Source: Nocardioides pinisoli
GTDB lineage: Bacteria; Actinomycetota; Actinomycetes; Propionibacteriales; Nocardioidaceae
Length of the DNA stretch: 64,000 bases
Direction of reading: 5' to 3'
NCBI RefSeq assembly: GCF_024199985.1
Contig: NZ_JANARS010000001.1
Location: forward strand, 620,001-684,000
Position numbers and translations under genes: made by a program. The first letter of the stretch is position 1. Every line of letters starts with the position of its first letter. Shown one piece after another: positions 1-9,218 of this stretch. The notes beneath the pieces are model-generated. The model was not told where the DNA came from, searched no databases, and saw nothing but the letters and a program-made list of their open reading frames with translations.

Positions 1-48
1 GACAGCATCGAGGCCGCCGCGGCCCGCGGGGCGTTCCCGACGCGCTGA
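1..48 (+). CDS. C-terminal tail of a gene entering from the left (partial)
   Basis: The first frame is open from the window edge and ends with TGA at 46-48, giving a tail of 15 residues that is alanine rich. The codons end in G or C, as in real genes here, and the next gene starts 44 bp later on the same strand. Nothing about function can be read from so short a piece, and it could be a chance open frame. Confidence 0.4.
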   Translation, partial: DSIEAAAARGAFPTR

Positions 49-92
49 CCGGCGCACGGCCGGCTGTCGGTGCGCGGTGCGAGGGTGACCGC

Positions 93-722
93 ATGACCGA
101 CGTGTGGGAGCTGGTGCACCGCGAGCGCAGGGCGCTCATCGACGACCTGGCCGGGCTCACGCCCGACCAGTGGGACGTGCCGTCGCTGTGCGGCGGCTGG
201 ACGGTGCACGACGTGGCCGCCCACCTCGTCGACAACGCCCGCACCACGAGGCTCGGCATCGTGGTCGCCATGGTGCGCGCCCGCTTCGACTTCGACCGGC
301 AGAACGATGCCGGCGTCGCGCGCGAGAAGGGCCCGACCCCGGCCGACACGCTCGACCGGCTGCGCGCGGTCGCGGGTCGGCGTACGACCCCTCCGGCGCC
401 GCTCGACAGCCGGCTCGTCGAGGAGGTCGTGCACGGTGAGGACGTCCGACGCCCGCTCGGGATCCGGCGCGCCTACCCGGCCGAGACGATCGTGCGGGCG
501 CTGGCCTACCAGGCGAGGACGCCGATGGCCGTCGGCGGCGGCAAGCAGCGCATCGCCGGGCTGAGGATCGCGGCCGACGACGCGGACGTCGTCATCGGTG
601 ACGGTCTCGACGTCTCGGGGCCGGCGCTCTCGCTGCTGATGGTCGTCTCGGGCCGGGGTGAGGCTCTCGGCGACCTGACCGGACCCGGGCTGGACCGGCT
701 CGAAAGAGCGCTCACGAGCTGA
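93..722 (+). CDS. MDMPI / DinB-like (mycothiol-dependent maleylpyruvate isomerase family) protein
   Basis: The product has 209 residues and belongs to the maleylpyruvate isomerase family of DinB-like four-helix proteins that are common in actinobacteria. The N-terminal part shows the CGGWTVHDVAAHL signature (His39, His44), and a second motif at residues 108-123 (VHGEDVRRPLG; His114, Asp117) supplies the other expected metal ligands. Members use mycothiol or bind a divalent metal; the substrate cannot be told from sequence. The ATG is preceded by GAGGGT six bases upstream, similar to other presumed leaderless starts here. A DUF427 gene follows on the same strand after 68 bp, but no functional link is evident. 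Confidence 0.8.
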   Translation: MTDVWELVHRERRALIDDLAGLTPDQWDVPSLCGGWTVHDVAAHLVDNARTTRLGIVVAMVRARFDFDRQNDAGVAREKGPTPADTLDRLRAVAGRRTTPPAPLDSRLVEEVVHGEDVRRPLGIRRAYPAETIVRALAYQARTPMAVGGGKQRIAGLRIAADDADVVIGDGLDVSGPALSLLMVVSGRGEALGDLTGPGLDRLERALTS

Positions 723-778
723 CCGCGGGCGCCGCCGGAGCCGGAGACCAGCGGTGGCGCGACGACCGCCGACGGGCG

Positions 779-784
779 CACACT
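779..784 (+). promoter_or_regulatory. -10-like hexamer CACACT, leaderless start
   Basis: CACACT ends six bases before the GTG at 791. The same hexamer sits 6-7 bases before the starts at 12405, 27611 (minus) and 50393 (minus), which suggests a -10 element giving leaderless mRNA. No clear -35 was seen. Confidence 0.4.
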
Positions 785-790
785 GGCGAG

Positions 791-1567
791 GTGGTGCGGA
801 CCGAGCCGATCGACAAGTGGGTCCGGGGCCGCCTCGCCGGCGAGGTGGTCGTCGAGTCCCGCGAGCCCCTGCTCGTCTGGCAGGGCGCCTTCCCTCCGGT
901 CTACGCCTTCCGTCGTGACGAGGTCGCCGAGGAGGTGCTCTCGCCCGCCGAGCCGCCGGTCCGCGACGGCTTCTCCTTCTTCGCCCCGCAGGCCCCGGTC
1001 GCGCAGTGGTACGACGTCACCGCGGGCGACGTGGTCCTCCGCGCGGCCGCCTGGACCCTGGCCGACGACGCCGTCGACGATCGGGTGGTGCTCACCTGGG
1101 AGCCGGGCCTGCTGGCGTGGACCGAGGAGGACGAACCGGTCACTGGCCACCCCCGCGACCCGCACAAGCGCGTCGAGGCACTGCCGAGCTCACGGCACGT
1201 CGAGGTGGCCGTCGACGGCGTACGGCTGGCCAGCAGCGACCGTCCGGTGCTGCTCTTCGAGACCGACCTGCCCACCCGCTTCTACCTGCCGCCCGACGAC
1301 GTGCGGCTCGACCTGCTGGAACGGACCGACAACGTCTCGTTCTGCCCCTACAAGGGTCGTGCCGACGGCTACTGGAGCTGGCCGGGCCCGCCTGCCCTCG
1401 CCAACGTCGCGTGGTCCTACTCCTCGCCGGCGCCGGCGGTGGGTGCCGTGGCCGGCCGGGTGGCGTTCTACAACGAGCTGGTCGACCTCACCGTCGACGG
1501 GGTCCGCCTGGAGCGACCCGAGTCGCCCTTCAGCTCCCGCGAGCAGCGCCCCGGCGCCGACGCCTGA
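791..1567 (+). CDS. DUF427 domain protein
   Basis: This 258-residue protein carries the DUF427 fold signature in its second half: YLPPDDVRLDLL at about 165-176, followed by CPYKG at 185-189 and a Tyr/Trp-rich stretch. The N-terminal half (residues 20-110) looks like a diverged first copy of the same fold, so this is probably the two-domain form. The biochemical role of DUF427 is not established. The GTG start is immediately followed by a second GTG codon, and the first is favoured by the spacing to a CACACT hexamer. The gene converges on the MFS gene, with only 10 bp between the stops. Confidence 0.8.
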   Translation: MVRTEPIDKWVRGRLAGEVVVESREPLLVWQGAFPPVYAFRRDEVAEEVLSPAEPPVRDGFSFFAPQAPVAQWYDVTAGDVVLRAAAWTLADDAVDDRVVLTWEPGLLAWTEEDEPVTGHPRDPHKRVEALPSSRHVEVAVDGVRLASSDRPVLLFETDLPTRFYLPPDDVRLDLLERTDNVSFCPYKGRADGYWSWPGPPALANVAWSYSSPAPAVGAVAGRVAFYNELVDLTVDGVRLERPESPFSSREQRPGADA

Positions 1568-1577
1568 CCGCGGCCGG

Positions 1578-3053
1578 TCAGCCGGGGATCGCCGAGCTCG
1601 TCGGCCGGTCGCTGAAGGCGTGCTTCGGTGCGGCGAGGAGGGCGGCCGCCGCCAGGAAGGACGCGCCGGCGCAGACGGCCCACACCGTCAGGTAGCCGCC
1701 GAACGGCGCCACCTGCTCCGACGTGGCGTCGAGCGAGCCGGTCGCGGTCAGCGCGATCGCGAAGACCGCCGACGCGATCGCGCCGCCCACGGTCTTGGTG
1801 CCGTTGGTCATGCCGGTCGCGATGCCGGTGCGCTCGGGAGGAGCCGCGGCAGCGGCCGCGGCGGGGAGCGCGGCGACCAGGGCACCGGACCCGAGACCGG
1901 CGATCCCCATGTTGACCAGGGCCTGCCACGTCTCGGAGTTGAAGGGCAGCCACAGCAGGTAGCCCAGGCCGACGAGGCAGCACGCGACGACCAGCGCACG
2001 TCGTACGCCTCCGAGCAGCCGGGTCGTCAGGGGGAGCGTGAACGCGCCGATCGCCAGCGTCACGACGTAGAGGCCGATCAGCGTGGAGATGAAGGCCGGC
2101 TCGGCACCGAGCCCGTAGCCGCGCTCGGCCGGGTCGGCCTGGGCGTAGGTGGACAGCGGGATCTGTCCGCCCAGCACCGGGATGCCGAAGAGGAAGGCGG
2201 TGACCTGGACGGGCCACTGCGCCGGGCTGGACAGCAGGCGGACGTCGACGATGGGCTCGGGGTGCTGCAGCTCGAAGCGCCAGAACGCGGCGAACACGGC
2301 GACGGACAGCGCGATCGTCCCCCAGCCGAGCAGGGAGCCGGCGCCGTCCAGGCGCAGCCACACCAGGCCGCCCATCAGCACGCCCAGGGCGACGGTGACC
2401 AGCGCCAGCCCGGTCCAGTCGATGCCGCCCGTGTCGTCGCCGGGCGCCTGCTCGATGCCGAAGAGGATGACGAAGAACACCGCTGTCACCACGACGGCGG
2501 GCAGGGCGAGGAGGAGGTTCATGTCGAGGGTGTCGACCAGCAGGCCGCTGCTGAGCGCGCCCACGATCACGGCCAGCTCGAGCGAGCCGACGAGGATCGC
2601 GGCCCCGCGCCGGGTGAGCAGCTCCTGGCGGCCCGACCGGCGCGTGCGGCGGTGGATGATCGCGATCTCCAGCGGCAGCCAGACGACGTACGCGCCCTGG
2701 ATCGCCCAGCCCACGAGGAAGGTCGTGAAGGTCGGGGCGAACGCCAGCCACCACGAGCCGAGCGCGGTCACGGCGGTCGACACGAGCAGGACCCGCTTGT
2801 GCCCGGACAGGTCCCCGAGGCGCGCGAGCAGCGGGATGCAGAGGGCGCTCACGATCAGCTGCGCGGCCTCGAACCAGTTGACGTCGCCCTCGCTGATCGA
2901 CAGGTGCTCGGCGATCTGCGGGTAGATCGGCGTGTAGTAGCCCTGCAGGATCCCGCTGGCGACCTCCACCAGCACCAGGAAGCCGACGACCGCGGCGAGA
3001 CCCGTCACGGCCTCCGGCGCCTTCGAGGAGGCCGTGCTCAGCGGGTTGCTCAT
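1578..3053 (-). CDS. MFS transporter, drug-resistance type
   Basis: The product of 491 residues is a polytopic membrane protein of the major facilitator superfamily, with about 12-14 hydrophobic segments. A loop with LARLGDLSGHKRVLL after the second segment is the family's motif A (GxLaDrxGrkr). The closest type is the multidrug exporter group. The start is the ATG at 3053, whose first bases overlap the stop of the upstream M20 peptidase (ATGA). The two are therefore almost certainly co-transcribed and translationally coupled. A link between peptide hydrolysis and efflux is possible but unproven. The substrate is unknown. Confidence 0.88.
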   Translation of the reverse strand: MSNPLSTASSKAPEAVTGLAAVVGFLVLVEVASGILQGYYTPIYPQIAEHLSISEGDVNWFEAAQLIVSALCIPLLARLGDLSGHKRVLLVSTAVTALGSWWLAFAPTFTTFLVGWAIQGAYVVWLPLEIAIIHRRTRRSGRQELLTRRGAAILVGSLELAVIVGALSSGLLVDTLDMNLLLALPAVVVTAVFFVILFGIEQAPGDDTGGIDWTGLALVTVALGVLMGGLVWLRLDGAGSLLGWGTIALSVAVFAAFWRFELQHPEPIVDVRLLSSPAQWPVQVTAFLFGIPVLGGQIPLSTYAQADPAERGYGLGAEPAFISTLIGLYVVTLAIGAFTLPLTTRLLGGVRRALVVACCLVGLGYLLWLPFNSETWQALVNMGIAGLGSGALVAALPAAAAAAAPPERTGIATGMTNGTKTVGGAIASAVFAIALTATGSLDATSEQVAPFGGYLTVWAVCAGASFLAAAALLAAPKHAFSDRPTSSAIPG

Positions 3054-4384
3054 CGGGGGAGCCTCTCGATCAGGAGCGCATACCAACGGGCGCCGGCGAC
3101 GAGGTCGGCGACGCCGATGTGCTCGTCGTAGGAGTGGATCGCCTCGCGCTGGGCCTTGGTCATCCGGAAGGGGGCGAAGCGGTAGACGTGCTCGCTGATC
3201 GCGGTGAAGTGCCGCGAGTCGGTCGCGGCCATCATCACGTAGGGTGTCGCGACCGCGTCGGGGAAGACCTCGCCGATGCAACCCTCGACGAGCTCGAAGG
3301 CCTCGTCCATGGGGGAGACCGGCGAGGGCTCGCCGGACTCGACGACGTCGATGCGGATCGAGTCGTCGTCGACGGCCCTCCTGATGTGCTCCACGACGCC
3401 GGCGACGGTGTCGCCGACCATGACCCGGACGTTGAGCCCGGCCTTGGCGGTCGAGGCGATGACGTTGAGGGCCGGGGAGCCGCTGAGGGTGGTGACGGCG
3501 ACCGTCGTACGCGTCATGGCCGCGGCCTCCGGGCCGGCGGCGCGCAGCGCCCGGGTCAGCACCGGCGCCAGCCGGTCGGCACGCCCGAGCAGGGGGCGCA
3601 GCGGCAGCGGCACGTGCGGCGTCAGGCGGCGCAGCAGCTCCAGGGTGGGGGCCGGTGCGGACGCCGGGAACGGCGACCTCTCGATCCGCAGGATCGCCCG
3701 GGCGATGCGTGCGGTCGGGCCGTTCCTCGCGGGCGTCGAGGCGTGCCCGCCGCGACCCTCCGCGACGAGCTCGAGGGAGGTGGTGCCCTTCTCGGTGACG
3801 CCGATGACGCCGAGCGGCGCCTTCACGCCCGGGAAGGCGCCGGCCGCGATCGCGCCGCCCTCGTCGAGCACCAGCCACGGCGTGACGCCGCGCCCGCGCA
3901 GCACCTCGACGGCCTCGACCGCGGCGGTGCCGCCGACCTCCTCGTCGCAGCCGAACGACAGCCACACGTCCTGCGCCGGGACGTGCCCGGCCTCGAGCAG
4001 CGACTCGACGGCCTCGCAGATCGCGGCGACGCACCCCTTGTCGTCGAGCGTGCCCCGACCCCAGATCGCCGGGCCGGTGGGGGAGTCGTGGATCTCGCCG
4101 CCGAAGGGGTCGTGCTGCCAGGGCGCGTCGCCGTCGACGGGTACGACGTCGAGGTGCGCCATCAGCACGACCGGTCGCTCAGCGCTCGCGCCGGACCAGT
4201 GGAGGAGCAGGCCGTGCGTGCCGACGCGGACGAGGTCGAGGTGCTCGTGGAGCAGCGGGAACTGCGCGGCGAGCTCGGCCAGCAGCCGGTCGAAGGCCCC
4301 GGTGTCCACGCGCGCCGGGTCCCGGTCGGAGACGGTCGGGATGCGGACGAGGGCCTGGAGGGCGGCGACCACGCGGTCGGTCAT
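3050..4384 (-). CDS. M20 family metallopeptidase (carboxypeptidase/dipeptidase type)
   Basis: The protein of 444 residues is a di-zinc M20/M25/M40 hydrolase. The MAHLDVVP motif gives His77 and Asp79, GTLDDKG gives the bridging Asp114, and the CDEEVGGT motif gives Glu148/Glu149. A lid domain occupies roughly residues 205-320. Length and motif order fit the CPS1-like carboxypeptidase branch, which cleaves peptides or N-acyl amino acids. It is the first gene of a two-gene unit with the MFS transporter. A TAGGTT hexamer lies six bases before the ATG, which suggests a leaderless mRNA. No signal peptide is visible, so it is cytoplasmic. Confidence 0.9.
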   Translation of the reverse strand: MTDRVVAALQALVRIPTVSDRDPARVDTGAFDRLLAELAAQFPLLHEHLDLVRVGTHGLLLHWSGASAERPVVLMAHLDVVPVDGDAPWQHDPFGGEIHDSPTGPAIWGRGTLDDKGCVAAICEAVESLLEAGHVPAQDVWLSFGCDEEVGGTAAVEAVEVLRGRGVTPWLVLDEGGAIAAGAFPGVKAPLGVIGVTEKGTTSLELVAEGRGGHASTPARNGPTARIARAILRIERSPFPASAPAPTLELLRRLTPHVPLPLRPLLGRADRLAPVLTRALRAAGPEAAAMTRTTVAVTTLSGSPALNVIASTAKAGLNVRVMVGDTVAGVVEHIRRAVDDDSIRIDVVESGEPSPVSPMDEAFELVEGCIGEVFPDAVATPYVMMAATDSRHFTAISEHVYRFAPFRMTKAQREAIHSYDEHIGVADLVAGARWYALLIERLPR

Positions 4385-4390
4385 GCGCAG

Positions 4391-4396
4391 AACCTA
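4391..4396 (-). promoter_or_regulatory. -10 hexamer TAGGTT, leaderless start
   Basis: Read on the minus strand, TAGGTT ends six bases before the ATG of the M20 peptidase at 4384. It matches the TANNNT -10 rule, and the spacing would start the transcript at the initiation codon. Confidence 0.5.
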
Positions 4397-4437
4397 GCGT
4401 CGCCCGGCCGTCCACGAGGGTGCTCTGCGCCGACGGC

Positions 4438-5034
4438 TCACCAGCGCCCGCGGTGCACCACGTCCGCGCGCCGCTCGCGGCGTGCCGGCGAGCCCTTGGC
4501 GCCGGTGTCGGTCGCGCGGTGCCCGACGGTGATCGCGCCGACCGGGGCGTGGTCGTCGGGGACGCCGAACGCGTCCCGGAAGGACGCCAGGTGCTCCGCG
4601 GGGATGCCGAAGAAGCACGCGCCCAGGCCTTCGTCGACCGCCGTCTGCAGGACCAGCAGGGCGGCCATGCCGGCGTCGACCCACCAGTAGGGCACGGGCC
4701 ACCGGTCCTCGCTGCGGTCGGTCCAGCCCTTGTCGTCCTCGGCGTAGCGGTCGAGGTAGGCGGCCTTCGACGTGAGCGGCACGATCACCACGGGCGCGGT
4801 CCGCATCCCGTCGAGCCAGGCGTTGCGGGCGTCGGGACCGGCGCCGGTGGCCACCCAGAAGCGGGCCACGTCGTCGGGGGTGTCGAGCACCAGGAACGCC
4901 CACCCCTGGGTGAACCCCGCGTTGGGCGCGCGCTGCGCGTGCTCGAGCATCCGGTCGACGACGGCAGGGTCGACCGGCCGGTCGGCGTAGCGGCGCACCA
5001 TCCGCCGACGGCGTACGACCTCGCGGAACTCCAT
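4438..5034 (-). CDS. Nitroreductase family FMN protein
   Basis: The 198-residue product has the nitroreductase fold. It starts with a helix containing VVRRRRMVRRYADRPVD, which binds the FMN phosphate, followed by APNAGFTQGW at about residues 36-45 and a C-terminal region (ACFFGIP, about 148-154) matching the family's flavin-binding loop. Such enzymes use NAD(P)H to reduce nitro compounds, quinones or flavins. The chosen ATG at 5034 fits the family length; an upstream start would add 51 residues of non-family sequence. It is transcribed away from the amidohydrolase gene. The physiological substrate is unknown. Confidence 0.85.
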   Translation of the reverse strand: MEFREVVRRRRMVRRYADRPVDPAVVDRMLEHAQRAPNAGFTQGWAFLVLDTPDDVARFWVATGAGPDARNAWLDGMRTAPVVIVPLTSKAAYLDRYAEDDKGWTDRSEDRWPVPYWWVDAGMAALLVLQTAVDEGLGACFFGIPAEHLASFRDAFGVPDDHAPVGAITVGHRATDTGAKGSPARRERRADVVHRGRW

Positions 5035-5141
5035 GGGCCCATCATGGTGGCCGCGCCCTTGCGCGGCCGACGTCTGGGATCCGAGACGACTTGCCGGGCG
5101 CGTGCGTTGACCCTGTCCGGCGATCCGGATGGACTGCACGC

Positions 5142-6350
5142 ATGGCCCCGACGTCCGACTTCGAGCAGATGTGGAGCGACCTGGCACCGGTCGGGCGGTC
5201 GGCGTCCTCAGGTGGCTACTTCCGCCAACCCTGGACCACCGCCGAGGCCGAGCTGAGATCGTGGTTCGCCGAGCAGTGCGCCGCGCGGGGGCTGGTCGTC
5301 GAGACCGACGGCATCGGCAACCAGGTCGCCTGGTGGGGTGAGGGCGACCAGCCCGGCGTGCTCACCGGGTCGCACCTCGACTCCGTCCTCGACGGCGGTG
5401 CGTACGACGGCCCGCTGGGCGTGGTCTCTGCCCTGGCGGCCCTCGACGTGCTGCGGGACCGCGGCTTCGAGCCCGGCCGTCCTCTCGGGATCGGCGTCTT
5501 CGTGGAGGAGGAGGGCTCGCGCTTCGGCCGCGCCTGCCTGGGTTCCCGGCTGGTGACCGGGGCGACGACGTGGGAGCAGGCCAGGGAGCTGCGCGACCGC
5601 GACGGAGTCTTCCTCGCCGACGCGGTCAGCGACGCCGGGCTGGACCCGGACGCAGGCCTGCTGTCGCTGGACCGGGTGGGCACCTTCGTCGAGCTGCACG
5701 TCGAACAGGGCCGCGACCTCGTCGACCGCGACGTCGCCGTCGGCCTGGCCAGCGAGATCTGGCCGCACGGGCGGTGGCGCTTCGACTTCGCCGGGCAGGC
5801 CAACCACGCCGGCACGACGCGGATGGAGGACCGGCGCGACCCCATGCTGACCTACGCGATGACGGCACTGGCCGCCGACGAGCAGGCCCGGCTCGGCGGC
5901 CACCGGGCCACCTTCGGCCGCATCTCCGTCCAGCCCAACGGCACCAACGCCGTCCCCTCGCTCGTCACGGCCTGGCTCGACGCCCGCGCATCCTCCGACG
6001 ACGCCCTGGCCGCCATGGTCGGGGCGATCGGTCGCCAGGCGCACGACCGCGCCGACCGCGACGGCACGTCGCTCGACGTCAGCGCGGAGTCGGTCTCCGG
6101 AGCGGTGGCCTTCGACCCCGACCTGGCCGCGCGCCTCGCCGGCCTCGGCGACTGGCCGGTCATCCCCACCCAGGCCGGCCACGACGCCGGGATCCTCTCC
6201 GAGGCCGGCATCCCCACCGCGATGGTCTTCGTCCGCAACCCCACCGGGGTGTCCCACTCGCCCGACGAGCACGCCGAGACCGCCGACTGCCTGGCCGGCG
6301 TCACGGCGCTCGCCGACGTGCTGGCCGAGCTCGCCGGGACGCCCGCGTGA
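5142..6350 (+). CDS. M20-type amidohydrolase (allantoate / N-carbamoyl amino acid hydrolase family) in the hut cluster
   Basis: This 402-residue protein is a HyuC/AllC-type hydrolase. GSHLDSV supplies His78 and Asp80, the bridging Asp89 lies in GGAYDGPLG, and EEEGSRFG gives Glu123/Glu124. Family members remove carbamoyl, ureido or formyl-type groups from amino acids. It is followed by hutF and hutI on the same strand. HutF makes N-formylglutamate, so a likely role is the final deformylation step normally done by HutG; that is inference from context. The ATG at 5142 was chosen over a TTG at 5091, which would add 17 atypical residues. The end of the gene overlaps a GTGA that once may have been coupled to hutF. 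Confidence 0.82.
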   Translation: MAPTSDFEQMWSDLAPVGRSASSGGYFRQPWTTAEAELRSWFAEQCAARGLVVETDGIGNQVAWWGEGDQPGVLTGSHLDSVLDGGAYDGPLGVVSALAALDVLRDRGFEPGRPLGIGVFVEEEGSRFGRACLGSRLVTGATTWEQARELRDRDGVFLADAVSDAGLDPDAGLLSLDRVGTFVELHVEQGRDLVDRDVAVGLASEIWPHGRWRFDFAGQANHAGTTRMEDRRDPMLTYAMTALAADEQARLGGHRATFGRISVQPNGTNAVPSLVTAWLDARASSDDALAAMVGAIGRQAHDRADRDGTSLDVSAESVSGAVAFDPDLAARLAGLGDWPVIPTQAGHDAGILSEAGIPTAMVFVRNPTGVSHSPDEHAETADCLAGVTALADVLAELAGTPA

Positions 6351-6480
6351 GCACCCCACGACGTTCTCGTCCCCCGCAACGCTTCACCCCACAGCCTCCT
6401 GGTTCCCCCGCTGCGCTCCTCCACCACGAGCCTGCGGGGACCCCGAAGCGCTCCTCCCGACAACGCCGCAGGGACCCCGC
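6351..6480. repeat. Hairpin-rich intergenic insert inside the hut operon
   Basis: Between the amidohydrolase stop and the hutF GTG lies a 130-bp segment whose ends resemble a duplication: GGGACGCCCGCGTGA at 6336-6350 and GGGACCCCGCGTGA at 6471-6484. Inside it, CGCTTC (6380-6385) pairs with GAAGCG (6445-6450), and GGTTCCCCCGC (6401-6411) pairs with GCGGGGACC (6434-6442). The result is a long imperfect hairpin. It looks like a small mobile intergenic element rather than coding sequence. A 45-codon frame from a GTG at 6347 happens to span it and end at 6484. Confidence 0.5.
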
Positions 6481-7794
6481 GTGACGGCGTACCTCCTCGA
6501 GCGCGCCTGGGTCGGCGACCGCTTCCTCGACGACGTGCTCGTCGAGGTCGAGGCCGGTCGCTTCACCTCCGTCACGCCCGACGCCGACCCGCCGCGCGCG
6601 ATCCCGGTCCGCGGCCTCGTCGTGCCCGGCCTCGCCAACACCCACAGCCACGCCTTCCACCGCGCGCTGCGCGGGCGCACCCAGCGCGAGCGCGGCACCT
6701 TCTGGACCTGGCGCGACCAGATGTACGCCGTCGCCGCGCGGCTCGACCCGGACACCTACCTGGCCCTCGCGCGCGCGACCTACCGCGAGATGGCCGCCGC
6801 CGGGATCACGTGCGTCGGGGAGTTCCACTACCTCCACCACCAGCCCGACGGGACGCCCTACGCCGACCCCAACGAGATGGGCGAGGCGCTCGTGCACGCG
6901 GCCCGCGAGGCGGGCATCCGGGTGACGCTCCTCGACACGCTCTACCTCTCCTCCGGCTTCGGCGCGCCGCCCGAGGGCGCGCAAGTGCGCTACAGCGACG
7001 GCAGCGTCGAGGCGTGGGCGGAGCGGGTCGACGCCCTCGCGCTGGGCGGGCACGCTCGCCTCGGCGCGGCGGTGCACTCCGTGCGAGCAGTGCCGCGCGA
7101 CGCCCTCGACGCGGTCGCCGAGCGGGTCGGCGAGCGCCCCTTCCACGTGCACCTCTCCGAGCAGGTCGGCGAGAACGCCGCCTGCCTCGAGGCGTACGGC
7201 GCCACCCCGGCGCGGCTGCTCGCCGACCACGGCCTCCTCGGGCCGACGTCGACGCTGGTCCACGCCACCCACCTGACCGACGACGACATCGAGCTGATCG
7301 GGGGAGCGCAGGCCCACGCGAGCTTCTGCCCGACCACCGAGCGCGACCTCGGCGACGGCATCGGCCCGAGCCGACGGCTCCACGACGCCGGCACCCGGCT
7401 GACCCTCGGCTCGGACAGCCACGCTGTGATCGACCCCTTCGAGGAGATGCGCGCCCTCGAGCTCGACGAGCGGCTGGCCACCCAGCAGCGCGGCCACTGG
7501 ACCGCGGCCGAGCTGCTGACGGCGGCCACGACCGACGGCCACGCGTCGCTGGGCTGGGACGACGCCGGGGCGATCGCCGTCGGGCAGCGCGCCGACCTCG
7601 TCGTCCTCGACCCCGCGAGCGCGCGCACCGCCGGGACGGGGCGCGACGACACCACCGTCGTCTTCGCCGCGGCCGCGGAGGACGTGCGCCGCGTCATGGC
7701 CGACGGGCGCTGGATCGTCGAGGACGGCGACCGGGCCGCGACCGGCCGCGAGCTCGACGACGTGATCACCGGCATCTGGGAGGACCTCGCATGA
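6481..7794 (+). CDS. hutF: Formimidoylglutamate deiminase (HutF)
   Basis: HutF converts N-formimino-L-glutamate to N-formyl-L-glutamate and ammonia in the five-step histidine pathway. The 437-residue protein is an amidohydrolase-superfamily enzyme. [15 protein letters not shown] (His55, His57) gives the first metal ligands, VHLSEQ the next His, and [15 protein letters not shown] the catalytic Asp and substrate-binding region. The arrangement and length match known HutF rather than guanine deaminase. The start is the GTG at 6481. The stop overlaps the hutI start by ATGA, so the two genes are coupled. Confidence 0.92.
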   Translation: MTAYLLERAWVGDRFLDDVLVEVEAGRFTSVTPDADPPRAIPVRGLVVPGLANTHSHAFHRALRGRTQRERGTFWTWRDQMYAVAARLDPDTYLALARATYREMAAAGITCVGEFHYLHHQPDGTPYADPNEMGEALVHAAREAGIRVTLLDTLYLSSGFGAPPEGAQVRYSDGSVEAWAERVDALALGGHARLGAAVHSVRAVPRDALDAVAERVGERPFHVHLSEQVGENAACLEAYGATPARLLADHGLLGPTSTLVHATHLTDDDIELIGGAQAHASFCPTTERDLGDGIGPSRRLHDAGTRLTLGSDSHAVIDPFEEMRALELDERLATQQRGHWTAAELLTAATTDGHASLGWDDAGAIAVGQRADLVVLDPASARTAGTGRDDTTVVFAAAAEDVRRVMADGRWIVEDGDRAATGRELDDVITGIWEDLA

Positions 7795-8966
7795 GCACCA
7801 CGTTGATCACCGGCATCGGCGAGCTCGTCACCAACGACCCCGCCCGTGCCGAGGGCGGAGGCCTCCTCGGCCTCGTGCACGACGCCGCCGTCGTCGTCGA
7901 GGGCAGCCGGGTCGCCTGGATCGGCCGCGCCGTGGACGCCCCCGCCGCCGACGTGCAGGTCGACGCCGGCGGTCGCGCGGTCGTCCCGGGCTTCGTCGAC
8001 TCCCACAGCCACCTCGTCTTCGCCGGGGACCGGTCCGCCGAGTTCGAGGCACGGATGACCGGCGAGCCCTACACGGCCGGCGGCATCCGCACCACGGTCG
8101 CCGCGACCCGCGCCGCCACCGACGAGCAGCTCACCTCTCACGTCGCCCGGCTCGTCGCCGAGATGCGGGCCCAGGGCACCACCTCCGTCGAGATCAAGAG
8201 CGGCTACGGGTTGTCGGTCCACGACGAGGCCCGCAGCCTCGCTGTCGCCCGCCAGTTCACCGACGACACGACCTTCCTCGGCGCCCACGTCGTCCCGGCC
8301 GGCACCACCCCCGAGGACTACGTCGACCTGGTCACCGGCCCCATGCTCGCGGCCGCGGCACCGCACGCCCGGTGGATCGACGTCTTCTGCGAGGACGGCG
8401 CCTTCGACGTCGACCAGGCACGCACCATCCTCGCGACGGGGTCCGACAGCGGCCTGCGCGGACGCCTCCACGCCAACCAGCTGACGTACGGCGGCGGGGT
8501 CCGGCTCGCCTGCGAGCTCGGGCTCGTCGCGGTCGACCACTGCACCTTCCTCAGCGACGACGACGTCTCGGCCCTCGCGTCGAGCGGCACGATCGCGACG
8601 TTGCTGCCGGGCGTGGAGTTCTCCACCCGACAGCCCTACCCCGACGCCCGCCGGCTCCTCGACGCCGGCGTCCGCATCGCGCTCGCCAGCGACTGCAACC
8701 CGGGCTCGTGCTTCACCTCGTCGATGGCGCTGTGCATCGCGCTGGCCGTCCGCGAGATGCGGATGAGCCCCGCCGAGGCCCTGCACGCCGCCACCGCCAT
8801 GGGCGCGGCCGCCCTCGACCGGGACGACGTCGGGGTGCTCGCCCCCGGCAAGGTCGCCGACCTGGTCCTCCTCGACGCCCCGTCCCACGTCCACCTCGCC
8901 TACCGCCCCGGGGTCCCGCTCGTCGCCGGGGTCTGGCAGTCCGGCCGCCCGGTCGTCGCGCGGTAG
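7791..8966 (+). CDS. hutI: Imidazolonepropionase (HutI)
   Basis: HutI hydrolyses 4-imidazolone-5-propanoate to N-formimino-L-glutamate, the substrate of HutF encoded just upstream. The 391-residue protein shows [14 protein letters not shown] (His72, His74 as metal ligands), EIKSGYGL, a HVVP/His stretch near residue 166, and ASDCNPGSC near the C terminus carrying the catalytic Asp. These are diagnostic of HutI among amidohydrolases. The ATG lies in the ATGA overlap with hutF. hutH and hutU are not in this window. A hairpin at 9067-9116 downstream may end the transcript. Confidence 0.95.
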   Translation: MSTTLITGIGELVTNDPARAEGGGLLGLVHDAAVVVEGSRVAWIGRAVDAPAADVQVDAGGRAVVPGFVDSHSHLVFAGDRSAEFEARMTGEPYTAGGIRTTVAATRAATDEQLTSHVARLVAEMRAQGTTSVEIKSGYGLSVHDEARSLAVARQFTDDTTFLGAHVVPAGTTPEDYVDLVTGPMLAAAAPHARWIDVFCEDGAFDVDQARTILATGSDSGLRGRLHANQLTYGGGVRLACELGLVAVDHCTFLSDDDVSALASSGTIATLLPGVEFSTRQPYPDARRLLDAGVRIALASDCNPGSCFTSSMALCIALAVREMRMSPAEALHAATAMGAAALDRDDVGVLAPGKVADLVLLDAPSHVHLAYRPGVPLVAGVWQSGRPVVAR

Positions 8967-9066
8967 TCCACCGGGAAACGGTTGTGGGAACGGCCGCCGA
9001 CGACCGTCTGCCCGTGGACCACCCCCGCTGCCCCCCCAGCGCTGACGCCGACCCGGTGGGCCGACA

Positions 9067-9116
9067 GCTACCTCAGGCGGGTGTCGTACGCCGCAGGGGA
9101 CCGCGTCTGAGGTAGC
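9067..9116. terminator. Inverted repeat downstream of hutI
   Basis: GCTACCTCAG (9067-9076) is perfectly repeated in inverse orientation as CTGAGGTAGC (9107-9116), with additional GCGG/CCGC pairing inside. No T-run follows. It may end the hut transcript or act as a regulator site; a third CTACCTCA lies at about 9162. The remainder of 8967-9218 shows nothing else recognisable. Confidence 0.45.
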
Positions 9117-9218
9117 CCGAGCCCTGCGAATAGGGCACGCGCCCGACGTCCCGGCCTACCTCACGGACGCACGCTCTTCTCACGGTCCGACACCGGGCCG
9201 ACGGAGAAGGAGAAGGAC

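Noticed and set aside
6347..6484. 45-codon frame joining amidohydrolase and hutF by GTGA overlaps
   Set aside because: Composition is that of hairpin arms, with many Pro/Arg and no conserved features. Treated as an insert remnant.
8967..9218. Possible tRNA or other RNA gene in the gap after hutI
   Set aside because: No cloverleaf or conserved T-loop was found; only an inverted repeat.
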